This document shows positions 51,631-59,716 of a stretch of 64,000 nt of DNA, one piece after another; positions within the stretch are counted from its first letter, which is position 1; each line of letters begins with the position of its first letter. The stretch is from Afifellaceae bacterium (lineage in GTDB: Bacteria; Pseudomonadota; Alphaproteobacteria; Rhizobiales; Afifellaceae), in NCBI GenBank assembly GCA_028281235.1, contig JANQKG010000007.1, positions 62,001 to 126,000 of the forward strand. The letters are read 5' to 3'. The notes beneath the pieces were generated by a model. That model searched no databases. It saw nothing but the letters and a program-made list of their open reading frames with translations, and had not been told where the DNA came from. The translations under genes were made by a program, and so were the position numbers.

Positions 51631-52800
51631 CTAGCCACCCGCGCGCGTGCCGGCGATCGTCCAGCCGCGACCATCATCGCCAAGGCCTTCCCAACCGTCG
51701 GCAGTGACCAGCACCGTGTCCTCCAGCTTGATAAAGCCGCGCCCAGGATGCTGCATCGTCGTTTCGACCGACACGACCATGCCCTCCTGGAGCGGTTTAT
51801 CGGCATCGTTTCCCGGATAAGGAACGTCTCCGCGCGACGTCAGCCGCGGCGCCTCGTGGCTGACGAGCCCCATACCGTGGGCGACGTAACGCATGACCTC
51901 CTTGTGCGGGCACTCATCAAGCACCGCTGCGCCGGCAGCGATGATGTCGCCGCCCTTTGCACCGGGCCGGATCGGCTTGCGCGCCGCCTGCTGTACGCTG
52001 TCGACCTCTGCCAACAGGTCCTGCAATTCGCTGTCGGGCGCCCCAAGCACCGCCATGCGGCAGAGGTCGCCGATATAGCCTTTGTAGTTTCCGCCCGAAT
52101 CGAGCGAAGCGATCTCGCCTTCGTTCCACACATCGTCGGACGGCGAACGATTGAGGCTCCGGCCGACGGTCGAGAGGCAATATTCGAAGGTGAGCCCGCG
52201 CTTGGTTTCCTCAAGGCGCAATGCGTGGATCAGTTCGGACTTCTTCGTGCCCGGACCATGCGCGGCGAAGACCGTCAGCATGGACTCCACGACGCCTTCC
52301 GAGGCCCGCCGCAGATGCGCGATTTCCTCAAGCGTCTTCACTGCGCGCAGCCGTTCCAGAACCACGACTGCGTCGTCGATCCGCGTATTGCCGAAGCGCG
52401 CTTCCAGCATCTTGAAGGCGTCGACCGGCAGGAAGCCGGCCTCAATGCCGATCTTTCGCGGCGCAACGCCGAGTTTCTCGACATGCGCAATGGCCTGCCC
52501 CATGGAATCCCGCGTGCCCCAGTTCTCCGCTGAGACGCGCGGTGGCCAGCCAGCATTGTTCTCCGGCCGGATTGGCTCCATGGAATTTGCGAAGTAAGCG
52601 GCGTCATTCGGCCGCCCGCGCGGATAGACGAGAATAGGTAAATAGCGGCTGAGCCCGATCGCATCCATGTAATCGAAGAAGAAGAAGCGATAGCCGCCAA
52701 GCAGATATTGGACATTGTGCTTCGAGGTGGCGAGGAGAAGATCGATCCCCTCCGCCTCCATCAAGCGATCCAGCTCACCTGCATCAAAGGGAATGTTCAT
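51631..52800 (-). CDS. M24-family metallopeptidase (Xaa-Pro peptidase/creatinase type)
   Basis: A 389-residue protein with an N-terminal creatinase-like domain and a C-terminal pita-bread domain. The five metal ligands are visible as Asp234 (SLDSGG), Asp245 (YIGDLCR), His308 (AHGMGL), Glu346 (VSVETT) and Glu360 (IKLEDT). It should cleave a Pro-containing dipeptide or a related amide or C-N bond. The M24 fold also includes DMSP lyase DddP, but the length and motifs here fit ordinary Xaa-Pro peptidases better. It converges on dctM. Confidence 0.83.
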   Translation of the reverse strand: MNIPFDAGELDRLMEAEGIDLLLATSKHNVQYLLGGYRFFFFDYMDAIGLSRYLPILVYPRGRPNDAAYFANSMEPIRPENNAGWPPRVSAENWGTRDSMGQAIAHVEKLGVAPRKIGIEAGFLPVDAFKMLEARFGNTRIDDAVVVLERLRAVKTLEEIAHLRRASEGVVESMLTVFAAHGPGTKKSELIHALRLEETKRGLTFEYCLSTVGRSLNRSPSDDVWNEGEIASLDSGGNYKGYIGDLCRMAVLGAPDSELQDLLAEVDSVQQAARKPIRPGAKGGDIIAAGAAVLDECPHKEVMRYVAHGMGLVSHEAPRLTSRGDVPYPGNDADKPLQEGMVVSVETTMQHPGRGFIKLEDTVLVTADGWEGLGDDGRGWTIAGTRAGG

Positions 52801-53006
52801 CTTCGCACTCGCTTGCCGCGCTTAGAGCCTGTTTGAAAAATCAACCTGACGCCGCGGGGCCGGATCATCAGACGTTCGCTCACGCCAGCATGGTCGGTCC
52901 CGGCTCTGAAATTAAAGAACAAGAGCCCTGAACCGGCCTTTTCCTGGCAGGCGGCCGTCTGACCAGCTATCGACACGGCGCGCGGCCGGCATTCTCAAAC
53001 CGGCTC
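52801..53006. other. Intergenic region between M24 peptidase and aldehyde dehydrogenase
   Basis: These 206 bases lie upstream of the peptidase and downstream of the aldehyde dehydrogenase on the same strand. They contain a promoter-sized AT-richer stretch at about 52830-52845 and 52905-52925. I see no gene, convincing hairpin or repeat. Confidence 0.4.
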
Positions 53007-54458
53007 TCAGTCCAGCCCCGCCACACAGACATATTTGATGTCGAGGTAATCGTCACAGCCATATTTCGATCCCTCACGGCCCATGCCGGATTCCTTGACG
53101 CCGCCGAACGGCGCGACCTCCGACGTCAAGAAGCCGGCATTCACGCCGACCAGCCCGTATTTCAGACCTTGCGAGACACGGAAGACGCGCGCGAGATCGC
53201 GTGTGTAGAAATAGCAAGCCAGACCGAAATCCGTGTCATTGGCCCGCGCGATGGCTTCGTCCTCCGTCTCGAAGCGGAAGATCGGGCTGAGCGGACCGAA
53301 CGTCTCCTCCTGCGCGACACTCATGTCCTGCGACGCGTCGCGGATGACGGTTGGCTCATAGAACGTACCGCCGAGCGCATGCCGTTTGCCACCGGCGAGC
53401 ACCGTGCCGCCCTTCTTCACCGCATCATCGATATGCTGCTGCACCTTGTCGACGGCTCGCTCATCGATAAGCGGGCCCTGCTGCACGCCATCCTCGCGTC
53501 CGTCGCCCACTTTGAGACGCCCGACCGCTTCGGTGAGCTTCTCAGCGAACGCCTCGTAGATGCCGGCCTGCACATAGAACCGATTGGTGCACACGCAGGT
53601 CTGGCCGGAATTGCGATACTTGGCGAGCATCGCACCCTCCACCGCCGCGTCCACGTCGGCATCGTCGAACACGAGAAAGGGCGCGTTGCCGCCGAGTTCC
53701 ATGGACATGCGCTTCATCGTGGCGGCGCCCTGCTCCACCAGAACCTTGCCGACCTCCGTGGAGCCGGTGAAGGAGACCTTGCGCACAAGCGGATTGGCAC
53801 AGATCTCCGCGCCGATCTCGCGCGCCGAGCCCGTCACGACGTTGACCACGCCCGCCGGCACGCCTGCCTTCTCGCAGAGCACACCCCATGCGAGCCCTGA
53901 ATAGGGCGTCTGCGAGGCCGGCTTAACGACCACCGTACAGCCCACCGCGAGCGCCGGGCCAAGCTTGCGCGCAATCATGGCCGCCGGAAAATTCCACGGC
54001 GTGATCGCCGCGACCACGCCGACGGGCTGCTTCTGTACCAGCAACTGCCGCCCGACCCAGGGCGACGGGATGATGTCGCCGTAGATGCGCCGCGCCTCTT
54101 CCGCAAACCACTGAATGTAGGCAGCGCCCATGCCCACTTCCCCGCGCGCCTCCGCAAGCGGCTTGCCCTGCTCGAAGGTGAGAAGCATGGCGAGCTCTTC
54201 CTGGTTCTCGCGGATGAGCGCGGCCAGGCGATGCAGAATCTCGGCGCGTTCAGCGGCTGTTTTCGCTGCCCAGGCAGGCTGTGCAGCCTCGGCGGCCTCG
54301 ATGGCACGCCGGGTCTCGGCTGTCCCACAATTGGGAACCGAGCCGATCGTCTCCCCCGTCGCGGGATCGGTCACGTCGATGGTCGCACCGTTGTCGGCGC
54401 CCACCCACGCACCGCCGATGAGGTTGGCTTCGCGCTTATATTCAAGCTTCTGCAACAT
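53007..54458 (-). CDS. gabD: NAD(P)-dependent aldehyde dehydrogenase, succinate-semialdehyde dehydrogenase type
   Basis: A 483-residue aldehyde dehydrogenase. ITPWNFPAAMIARKLGPALA is the cofactor region, MSMELGGNAPFLVF holds the general-base Glu, and the catalytic Cys is in NSGQTCVCTN. The C terminus has GLVGVNAGFLTSEVAPFGGV and ESGMGREG, as in GabD. The likely reaction is succinate semialdehyde to succinate, but related semialdehydes are possible. The ATG at 54458 has AGGAGG upstream, so the longer reading frame to 54497 was not used. Confidence 0.85.
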   Translation of the reverse strand: MLQKLEYKREANLIGGAWVGADNGATIDVTDPATGETIGSVPNCGTAETRRAIEAAEAAQPAWAAKTAAERAEILHRLAALIRENQEELAMLLTFEQGKPLAEARGEVGMGAAYIQWFAEEARRIYGDIIPSPWVGRQLLVQKQPVGVVAAITPWNFPAAMIARKLGPALAVGCTVVVKPASQTPYSGLAWGVLCEKAGVPAGVVNVVTGSAREIGAEICANPLVRKVSFTGSTEVGKVLVEQGAATMKRMSMELGGNAPFLVFDDADVDAAVEGAMLAKYRNSGQTCVCTNRFYVQAGIYEAFAEKLTEAVGRLKVGDGREDGVQQGPLIDERAVDKVQQHIDDAVKKGGTVLAGGKRHALGGTFYEPTVIRDASQDMSVAQEETFGPLSPIFRFETEDEAIARANDTDFGLACYFYTRDLARVFRVSQGLKYGLVGVNAGFLTSEVAPFGGVKESGMGREGSKYGCDDYLDIKYVCVAGLD

Positions 54459-54503
54459 GGGATGCCTCCTGGGGTCGGACGTGACGCTTGAACCCATTCT
54501 CTA

Positions 54504-54552
54504 GAGCATGATCCCGAAAAGTGGGAACCGCTTTTCGGACAAGATCATGCTC
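54504..54552. repeat. Rhizobial-type 49-bp intergenic palindromic repeat, copy 2
   Basis: Same element as at 44894-44942, with the same 10-bp terminal inverted repeats (GAGCATGATC and GATCATGCTC) and a core differing at only a few bases. It lies between the divergent aldehyde dehydrogenase and LacI genes. Confidence 0.85.
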
Positions 54553-54560
54553 CAACGAAG

Positions 54561-54600
54561 ACTCATGATCCGGAGAAGCGGGAAGCGGTTTTCTGATAAG
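54561..54600. repeat. Degenerate, truncated third copy of the 49-bp repeat
   Basis: Immediately after copy 2, TCATGATCCGGAGAAGCGGG and the following GGTTTTCTGATAAG match the 5' end and core of the element with several changes and no right terminal repeat. It looks like a decayed tandem copy. Confidence 0.6.
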
Positions 54601-54672
54601 CCTGTTGCCACCCAAGGCCCACGCCCTCTAAACCTGGGTTTCCCATAGGCTTTATCGGATCGGTCGAACCCC

Positions 54673-55668
54673 GTGCGCGTGACGCTGAAGGAAGTTGCGG
54701 CGAAGGCAGGCGTGTCGCGATCGGCCGTTTCGCGCACCTTTACCGAGGGTGCGTCCATCTCCGACAAGACGCGCAAGAAGGTCCTTCGCGCCGCAGAGGC
54801 TCTCGGCTATCGGCCCAACGTTCTGGCGAGCAGCCTAACGACGCGGCGCACCAAGCTGATCGGTCTGGTGGCCGACAATTTCCGCAACCCGATCTTTCTG
54901 GTCGTCTTCGACCTCTTCACGCGCCTCATTCAGGAGCGCGGCTTCCGCCCGCTCCTGGTAAACCTTTCAGGGGAGACTGAGCCGGAATCGTCGGTACGCA
55001 TGCTGATGCAATATTCCGTGGACGGCGTCATCGTCGCCTCCTCCACGCTGCCGACGAGTTTCGCCGTCGCCTTCCGGAAGGCCGGGCTGCCCGTTGTGCA
55101 TAGTTTTGGGCGCTATTCCGGCGAGTCCCACACTCATGTCGTCGGCGTCGACAACGCCTATTGCGGCGAGCTTGCCGCGCACACGCTTTACGAACGTGGC
55201 TACGAGCGCATCGGGTTCCTCGGCGGCCCGAAAGGCGCGACCTCGACCGTGGACCGCATCCGCGGCTTCGATAGCGTCGTCCGCCCGCGCGATCCCAATT
55301 ACGCCTGCAGCTTTGCCAAGGCCTACAGCTACGACGCAGGGCATGAGGAAATGTTGCGCCTGATCGCGCAAGGCGACCTGGCGGAAGCCTATCTCTGCGG
55401 CGACGACGTGGTCGCGATTGGCGCCATGAGCGCGCTTGCCAAGGCCGGTCTCAAAGTGCCGGACGATGTCGGCATCATGGGGATCAACGACATGGATATG
55501 GCCGGCTGGCGCGGCATCCGGCTGACGACGATCCGCCAGCCATTTCCCGAAATCATCGCCGCCTCCGTCGACCTCGTTCAGTCGCTTATCAAGGACCCCG
55601 AAGCGACACCGGAGACGCGGCTCCTGCCCTGCGAGGTCGTGCACCGCGACACGCTTAAGTCGGGGTGA
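54673..55668 (+). CDS. LacI-family transcriptional regulator
   Basis: A 331-residue LacI/GalR regulator starting at a GTG (a second in-frame GTG at 54679 is possible). The HTH and hinge VTLKEVAAKAGVSRSAVSRT then YRPNVLASSL are clear, and the effector domain resembles periplasmic sugar-binding proteins (KLIGLVADNFRNPIF and GIMGINDMDMAG). Three copies of a GCAACCGATTGC-type operator lie at 57004, 57072 and 57461 in front of the dioxygenase and transporter genes, which are its probable targets. Confidence 0.88.
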   Translation: MRVTLKEVAAKAGVSRSAVSRTFTEGASISDKTRKKVLRAAEALGYRPNVLASSLTTRRTKLIGLVADNFRNPIFLVVFDLFTRLIQERGFRPLLVNLSGETEPESSVRMLMQYSVDGVIVASSTLPTSFAVAFRKAGLPVVHSFGRYSGESHTHVVGVDNAYCGELAAHTLYERGYERIGFLGGPKGATSTVDRIRGFDSVVRPRDPNYACSFAKAYSYDAGHEEMLRLIAQGDLAEAYLCGDDVVAIGAMSALAKAGLKVPDDVGIMGINDMDMAGWRGIRLTTIRQPFPEIIAASVDLVQSLIKDPEATPETRLLPCEVVHRDTLKSG

Positions 55669-55718
55669 TCACCAGCCGCTGGCCTCCTGGTGCGGGCGCT
55701 GGAGGCAGCTTCTTCAAG

Positions 55719-56906
55719 CTAATGCGAGCGCTTGCGCCCATCCTGCTCGTCGATGGCTGCCGCCAGACGCGACTCGCTCCAGCTTTCCGCAAGCGCCTGG
55801 CGCAGCACGTCCTGCTGGCTCGGCGGCGCCATGCCGCTCAGCGGTGAATCGATGTCGAGATTGGCGGGAAACGGATAACCCTCCGCCGTCGCCGCGACCA
55901 CATTGTCGACCTCGCGCGCGCTCAACGCTCCGCTTTGCGACAACTTTAAAAGGTGTGAGTAAACCGCTTTGGTGATGCGGCTGCGATCGACGATCTCAAT
56001 GGAGCGCCCATAACCGGAGCCGATCTGCATCAGGTTGGCGAAGCGCTGCACATCCGTCGTGCGATTGTCTCCCGCGGCATGGAACGTCGCCGGATTGAAA
56101 AACAGAAGATCGCCCTTGTTGAGCGGCAGCTGCACGTAGCGCTCCTCGAAGAACTGCCGGAACTCTTGCCGCAGCACGGCGATGTAGCCCGGCACATAGC
56201 TTTGCGAATAAGGCAGGAGCTTCGTCGGCCCCGCCTTTACCGGCATATCACAATGGGCCACCCCGCCTTGCAGCGTCAGCGCCGCGGAGAGCGCATGTGC
56301 CGAAGCGGGGTAGCCGGCAAGCGCGTCGGCCGTCTGGAAGCCCATGTGGTAGTCGCGATGCGCTGTCTGCGCCTTGCCACCGGGTCGCACGACATTCACC
56401 TGCGTGGTCAGCTGGTAGTACGGTCCGAGCCAAGCCTCGCTGACGCGGCGGACAATCTCGTTGGCGTTGTAGCGCGCATAAAGCTCCGGCGCACGCACAC
56501 AAAGCTTCTCATGCGCATTCCACAAACGGCTATTGGCACCGGCGGCAGCGAAGTGATCGCCTTTGCCTGAACTGCTCGCCTCCTCCTCCGCGATGATCTC
56601 AGCGAGCACCGCCGTCACATCATCGAGTAGCGCGTGATCAGGGTGACCGGCGCGGATGACGACGATGCCCGGGCCATCCTTGAACGCACGATTGTGCTCC
56701 GCCATGACCTGCCGCGCCGTCGCCTCGGAAGCAAAGCACTCGCGAAGCGAAGCGCCGTCATAGACCGGGATGTTATCGGCAATCTCCGCCGCCATCGGAT
56801 AGTCAGCCGCCCGCGTGTTGCGGCTCACATGCGCTTCAAACGCAGCGAGGTCGCACGCCTGATCGTTCAACCAAACCGTGTCCGCCGCCGCAGGATGATC
56901 CTGCAT
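55719..56906 (-). CDS. Phytanoyl-CoA dioxygenase (PhyH)-family protein
   Basis: A 395-residue Fe(II)/2-oxoglutarate oxygenase-like protein. The HxD metal motif is His183-Arg-Asp185 (TAHRDYHMGF), and the distal His is His276 (TFHAAGDNRT), with an Arg shortly after for 2-oxoglutarate. It should hydroxylate a small organic substrate. It is divergent from the FrcBCA-like transporter and converges on the LacI gene, so the oxygenase may process the transported compound. Confidence 0.79.
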   Translation of the reverse strand: MQDHPAAADTVWLNDQACDLAAFEAHVSRNTRAADYPMAAEIADNIPVYDGASLRECFASEATARQVMAEHNRAFKDGPGIVVIRAGHPDHALLDDVTAVLAEIIAEEEASSSGKGDHFAAAGANSRLWNAHEKLCVRAPELYARYNANEIVRRVSEAWLGPYYQLTTQVNVVRPGGKAQTAHRDYHMGFQTADALAGYPASAHALSAALTLQGGVAHCDMPVKAGPTKLLPYSQSYVPGYIAVLRQEFRQFFEERYVQLPLNKGDLLFFNPATFHAAGDNRTTDVQRFANLMQIGSGYGRSIEIVDRSRITKAVYSHLLKLSQSGALSAREVDNVVAATAEGYPFPANLDIDSPLSGMAPPSQQDVLRQALAESWSESRLAAAIDEQDGRKRSH

Positions 56907-57003
56907 CCCAAGCTCCTCCTCATCATCATCGATGCCGCCGCGGGCCCCACCTCACGCGCTCCCTGCACAATTGATCATCGGCGGCAGGCAGGCACCTCGA
57001 TTT

Positions 57004-57015
57004 GCAACCGATTGC
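57004..57015. promoter_or_regulatory. LacI-type operator O1
   Basis: GCAACCGATTGC, a 12-bp near-palindrome centred on CG, 98 bases ahead of the dioxygenase start. The form GCAAnCGnTTGC is the usual binding site of LacI-family regulators. Confidence 0.7.
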
Positions 57016-57071
57016 TAGACAATAAATGTAGTAATATAAAACAGATATATGATTCATTGGCATCAAAGAAA

Positions 57072-57083
57072 GAAATCGGTTGC
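57072..57083. promoter_or_regulatory. LacI-type operator O2
   Basis: GAAATCGGTTGC, the reverse orientation of O1 with one mismatch, centred 68 bases from O1. The spacing would allow cooperative binding or looping. Confidence 0.62.
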
Positions 57084-57460
57084 AAACATGACCCCGATCC
57101 CCTATGGGTCCGGCCCGGAGGATTGAAACAACATGCCAGCCGCTCATCAAGCTGGCAGGGCGTCGTCGCATCGCTGAAACGCGCCGCCTGACCGTCCGCC
57201 TGGACCGAACGCCGGCTTGGTGGTCAAGGGCACGGAGGGCCGATCCGCGTCGCCGCGAAATTCGGCGGTAACCAGCACCGCGCCCGGCTTTCGCAAGTGA
57301 AAGCAGAGCCGCTGAAGCAACAACCGGCCGGCCATCATGAGGCCGCTTCAGTCGCGTAAGGCGCATCGCGACAAAGCAACAGACCAGACATCGACAGGGA
57401 CCGTGAAGAGCGCCGAATTCAGCGAGAAACAGACGCTTTCGTCATCGTTGAGGTCACCTC

Positions 57461-57472
57461 GCAACCGATTGC
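57461..57472. promoter_or_regulatory. LacI-type operator O3
   Basis: GCAACCGATTGC, identical to O1, 91 bases ahead of the binding-protein start and 389 bases (centre to centre) from O2. It is well placed to block the transporter promoter. Confidence 0.7.
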
Positions 57473-57563
57473 GATGCAACCTGACCTGTGGTTTCCTAAT
57501 AAACGAAGAGGTGGGTGAACCGCCCCCTTCAACCTTGAACTGAACACCATTCGGGAGGAACGA

Positions 57564-58511
57564 ATGAGATCGTTGATTGCATCTGTGGCGGTGGGCGCCG
57601 TGCTCGCTGTCGCTCCGGTTGCAGCGCCGGCAATGGCCCAGGACGACCTCAGCTACGTGTTGGTAAGCCACGCGCCTGACAGCGACAGCTGGTGGAACAC
57701 GATCAAGAACGGCATCGCCCTGGCGGGCGATCATGTGGGCGTTTCGGTCGAATACCGTAACCCGCCCACCGGCGACATCGCCGACATGGCGCGCATCATC
57801 GAGCAGGCGGCCGCCAGCGGCCCCAACGGCATCATCACGACGCTTGCCGATTACGACGTCTTGAGCGGTCCGATCATGGATGCAGTCGCCTCCGGCGTCG
57901 ACGTCATCATCATGAACACCGGCACGGCCGATCAGGCCCGCGAAGTGGGCGCGCTGATGTATGTCGGACAGCCGGAATACGACGCTGGCTATGCCGCCGG
58001 GCTGCGCGCCAAGGGCGACGGAATCACCTCTTTCTTGTGCGTGAACCACACCATCCAGCAGCCCTCGTTGGTCGAGCGCTGCCAGGGCTTCGCCGACGGG
58101 CTTGGCGTTGAGCTTGGCGAATCCATGCTCGACAGTGGCACCGACCCGGCCGAGGTCAAGAACAAGGTGATGGCCTATCTGTCGACCAATCCGGACACCG
58201 ACGCCGTCCTGACGCTCGGCCCGGTCTCCGCCGATCCGACGATCCAGGCCCTGGAAGAAAACGGCATGGCCGGTGACATCTACTTTGGCACGTTCGACCT
58301 TGGCGAAGAGATCGTCAAAGCCATCAAGGCCGGCACGATCAAATGGGGCATCGACCAGCAGCCATTCCTGCAGGCCTATCTGCCTGTGGTAATCATGGCC
58401 AATTATCACCGCTACGGCGTGCTGCCAGGCAACAACATCAACTCCGGCCCCGGCTTCGTGACCGCCGATGGGCTTGAGAAGGTTGAGATGTTCGCCGGCG
58501 AATACCGCTGA
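57564..58511 (+). CDS. Sugar ABC transporter substrate-binding protein (RbsB/FrcB type)
   Basis: A 315-residue periplasmic protein with a signal peptide ending in APAMA-Q (about residue 25). The mature part has the Peripla_BP_4 fold: YVLVSHAPDSDSWWNTIKNG, then IIEQAAASGPNGIITTLADY, VDVIIMNTG and AILGL-like VLTLGPVSADPTI. It resembles FrcB-type binders of the ribose/fructose group. GGGAGG lies 7 bases ahead of the ATG. A hairpin follows the gene. Confidence 0.87.
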   Translation: MRSLIASVAVGAVLAVAPVAAPAMAQDDLSYVLVSHAPDSDSWWNTIKNGIALAGDHVGVSVEYRNPPTGDIADMARIIEQAAASGPNGIITTLADYDVLSGPIMDAVASGVDVIIMNTGTADQAREVGALMYVGQPEYDAGYAAGLRAKGDGITSFLCVNHTIQQPSLVERCQGFADGLGVELGESMLDSGTDPAEVKNKVMAYLSTNPDTDAVLTLGPVSADPTIQALEENGMAGDIYFGTFDLGEEIVKAIKAGTIKWGIDQQPFLQAYLPVVIMANYHRYGVLPGNNINSGPGFVTADGLEKVEMFAGEYR

Positions 58512-58520
58512 CACATCCTG

Positions 58521-58550
58521 AAGGGCGGCCCCGAGACGGTGGCCGCCCTT
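58521..58550 (+). terminator. Hairpin between the binding-protein and permease genes
   Basis: AAGGGCGGCC and GGCCGCCCTT form a perfect 10-bp stem (58521-58530 with 58541-58550) around a 10-base loop, followed by CTTGTATT. It probably gives partial termination or protects the upstream mRNA, so that the binding protein is made in excess. Confidence 0.7.
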
Positions 58551-58590
58551 CTTGTATTCTCATTCCTGCGACATGACGGAGGGCCGGCTT

Positions 58591-59715
58591 ATGTCGGAGA
58601 TGACGCAGCAACAAACCGCAGCCGACGAACGCGTCAAGGAGATGTCGCCTCTCCGCCGGGCATTGATCCGCCCGGAGCTCGGCGGCATCTGTGGAACGAT
58701 CGTCGTCTTTGCCTGCTTTTTCGTGTTTGCGTTCGATTCCGGCATGTTCAACAGCCAGGGCGTCATGAACTGGTCGACCGTTTCGGCGCAGTTCATGATC
58801 ATTGCCGTTGGCGCCTGCCTCTTGATGATCGCCGGCGAGTTCGACCTCTCCGTCGGCTCCATGATCGGCTTCTCCGGCATGATGATCGCGATCTTTTCCG
58901 TCACCATGGGATGGCCGGTCTGGATCGCAATCCTCGTCACCTTTGCGCTCTGCATCGCCATCGGCGCGGTCAACGGCTTCATTGTCATCCGCACGGGGTT
59001 GCCCAGCTTCATCGTGACGCTCGCTTCCCTCTTCATCCTGCGCGGCTTCACCATTTACCTGCCGCAGACGCTGGAGCGTAAGACGATCATCGGTGGCATT
59101 CGCGACATCGCCGAGGGCGACTGGCTTGCGCCCATCTTCGGCGGCAAGATTCTAAAGGGCCTGTTCCAGTGGATGGGCGACACCGGTATCATCGCCACGT
59201 TCGAGCGCGGCTCGCGCGCCGGCGACCCCGTCGTCGACGGCATTCCCATGTTGATCGTATGGGCGATCGCGCTGGTGATCGTCGGCCATCTGCTTCTGAC
59301 CCGCACGCAGTTCGGCAACTGGATATTCGCCGCCGGCGGCGACGCGCAGGCCGCACGCTATGTCGGCGTGCCGGTGAACCGGGTGAAAGTCCTGATGTTC
59401 ATGTTCACCGCCTTCTGCGCCTGCGTCTTCGCCACCTGCCAGGTGATGGAATTTGGCTCCGCCGGCGCCGACCGCGGGCTTTTGAAGGAGTTCGAGGCGA
59501 TCATCGCCGTCGTGATCGGCGGCGCACTATTGACGGGCGGTTACGGCTCCGTCATCGGCGCGGCCCTTGGCGCGCTGATCTTCGGCGTCGTGCAGCAAGG
59601 CCTGTTCTTCGCCGGCGTGGAGAGCTCGCTGTTCCGGGTGTTCCTCGGCGTCATCCTGCTCTTCGCGGTGGTGCTGAACACCTATATCCGCCGCATGATC
59701 ACCGGGGAGCGCTGA
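58591..59715 (+). CDS. Sugar ABC transporter permease (RbsC/FrcC type)
   Basis: A 374-residue membrane protein with about ten helices. FMIIAVGACLLMIAGEFDLS and VGSMIGFSGMM carry the family motif, and LPSFIVTLASLFILRGF and AIIAVVIGGALLTGGYGSV are further markers. The ATG at 58591 has GGAGGG nine bases upstream; in-frame starts at 58573 and 58552 lie closer to the hairpin. It ends one base before the ATPase gene. Confidence 0.87.
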   Translation: MSEMTQQQTAADERVKEMSPLRRALIRPELGGICGTIVVFACFFVFAFDSGMFNSQGVMNWSTVSAQFMIIAVGACLLMIAGEFDLSVGSMIGFSGMMIAIFSVTMGWPVWIAILVTFALCIAIGAVNGFIVIRTGLPSFIVTLASLFILRGFTIYLPQTLERKTIIGGIRDIAEGDWLAPIFGGKILKGLFQWMGDTGIIATFERGSRAGDPVVDGIPMLIVWAIALVIVGHLLLTRTQFGNWIFAAGGDAQAARYVGVPVNRVKVLMFMFTAFCACVFATCQVMEFGSAGADRGLLKEFEAIIAVVIGGALLTGGYGSVIGAALGALIFGVVQQGLFFAGVESSLFRVFLGVILLFAVVLNTYIRRMITGER

Positions 59716-59716
59716 T

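Larger units (their letters stand above)
56907..57563. promoter_or_regulatory. Long divergent promoter region with three LacI-type operators
   Basis: This 657-base gap has no credible gene; short open frames in it lack Shine-Dalgarno sites and family signals. It holds three 12-bp operators (57004-57015, 57072-57083, 57461-57472), an AT-rich stretch at about 57018-57062, and the leader of the binding-protein gene with GGGAGG ahead of its ATG. Confidence 0.7.

Noticed and set aside
51631-52800. DMSP lyase DddP, an M24-fold enzyme
   Set aside because: The protein is shorter than DddP and has the normal Xaa-Pro peptidase metal set and flanking motifs.
57337-57543. Short plus-strand open frame in the operator region
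   Set aside because: No Shine-Dalgarno or family signal, and it spans the third LacI operator.
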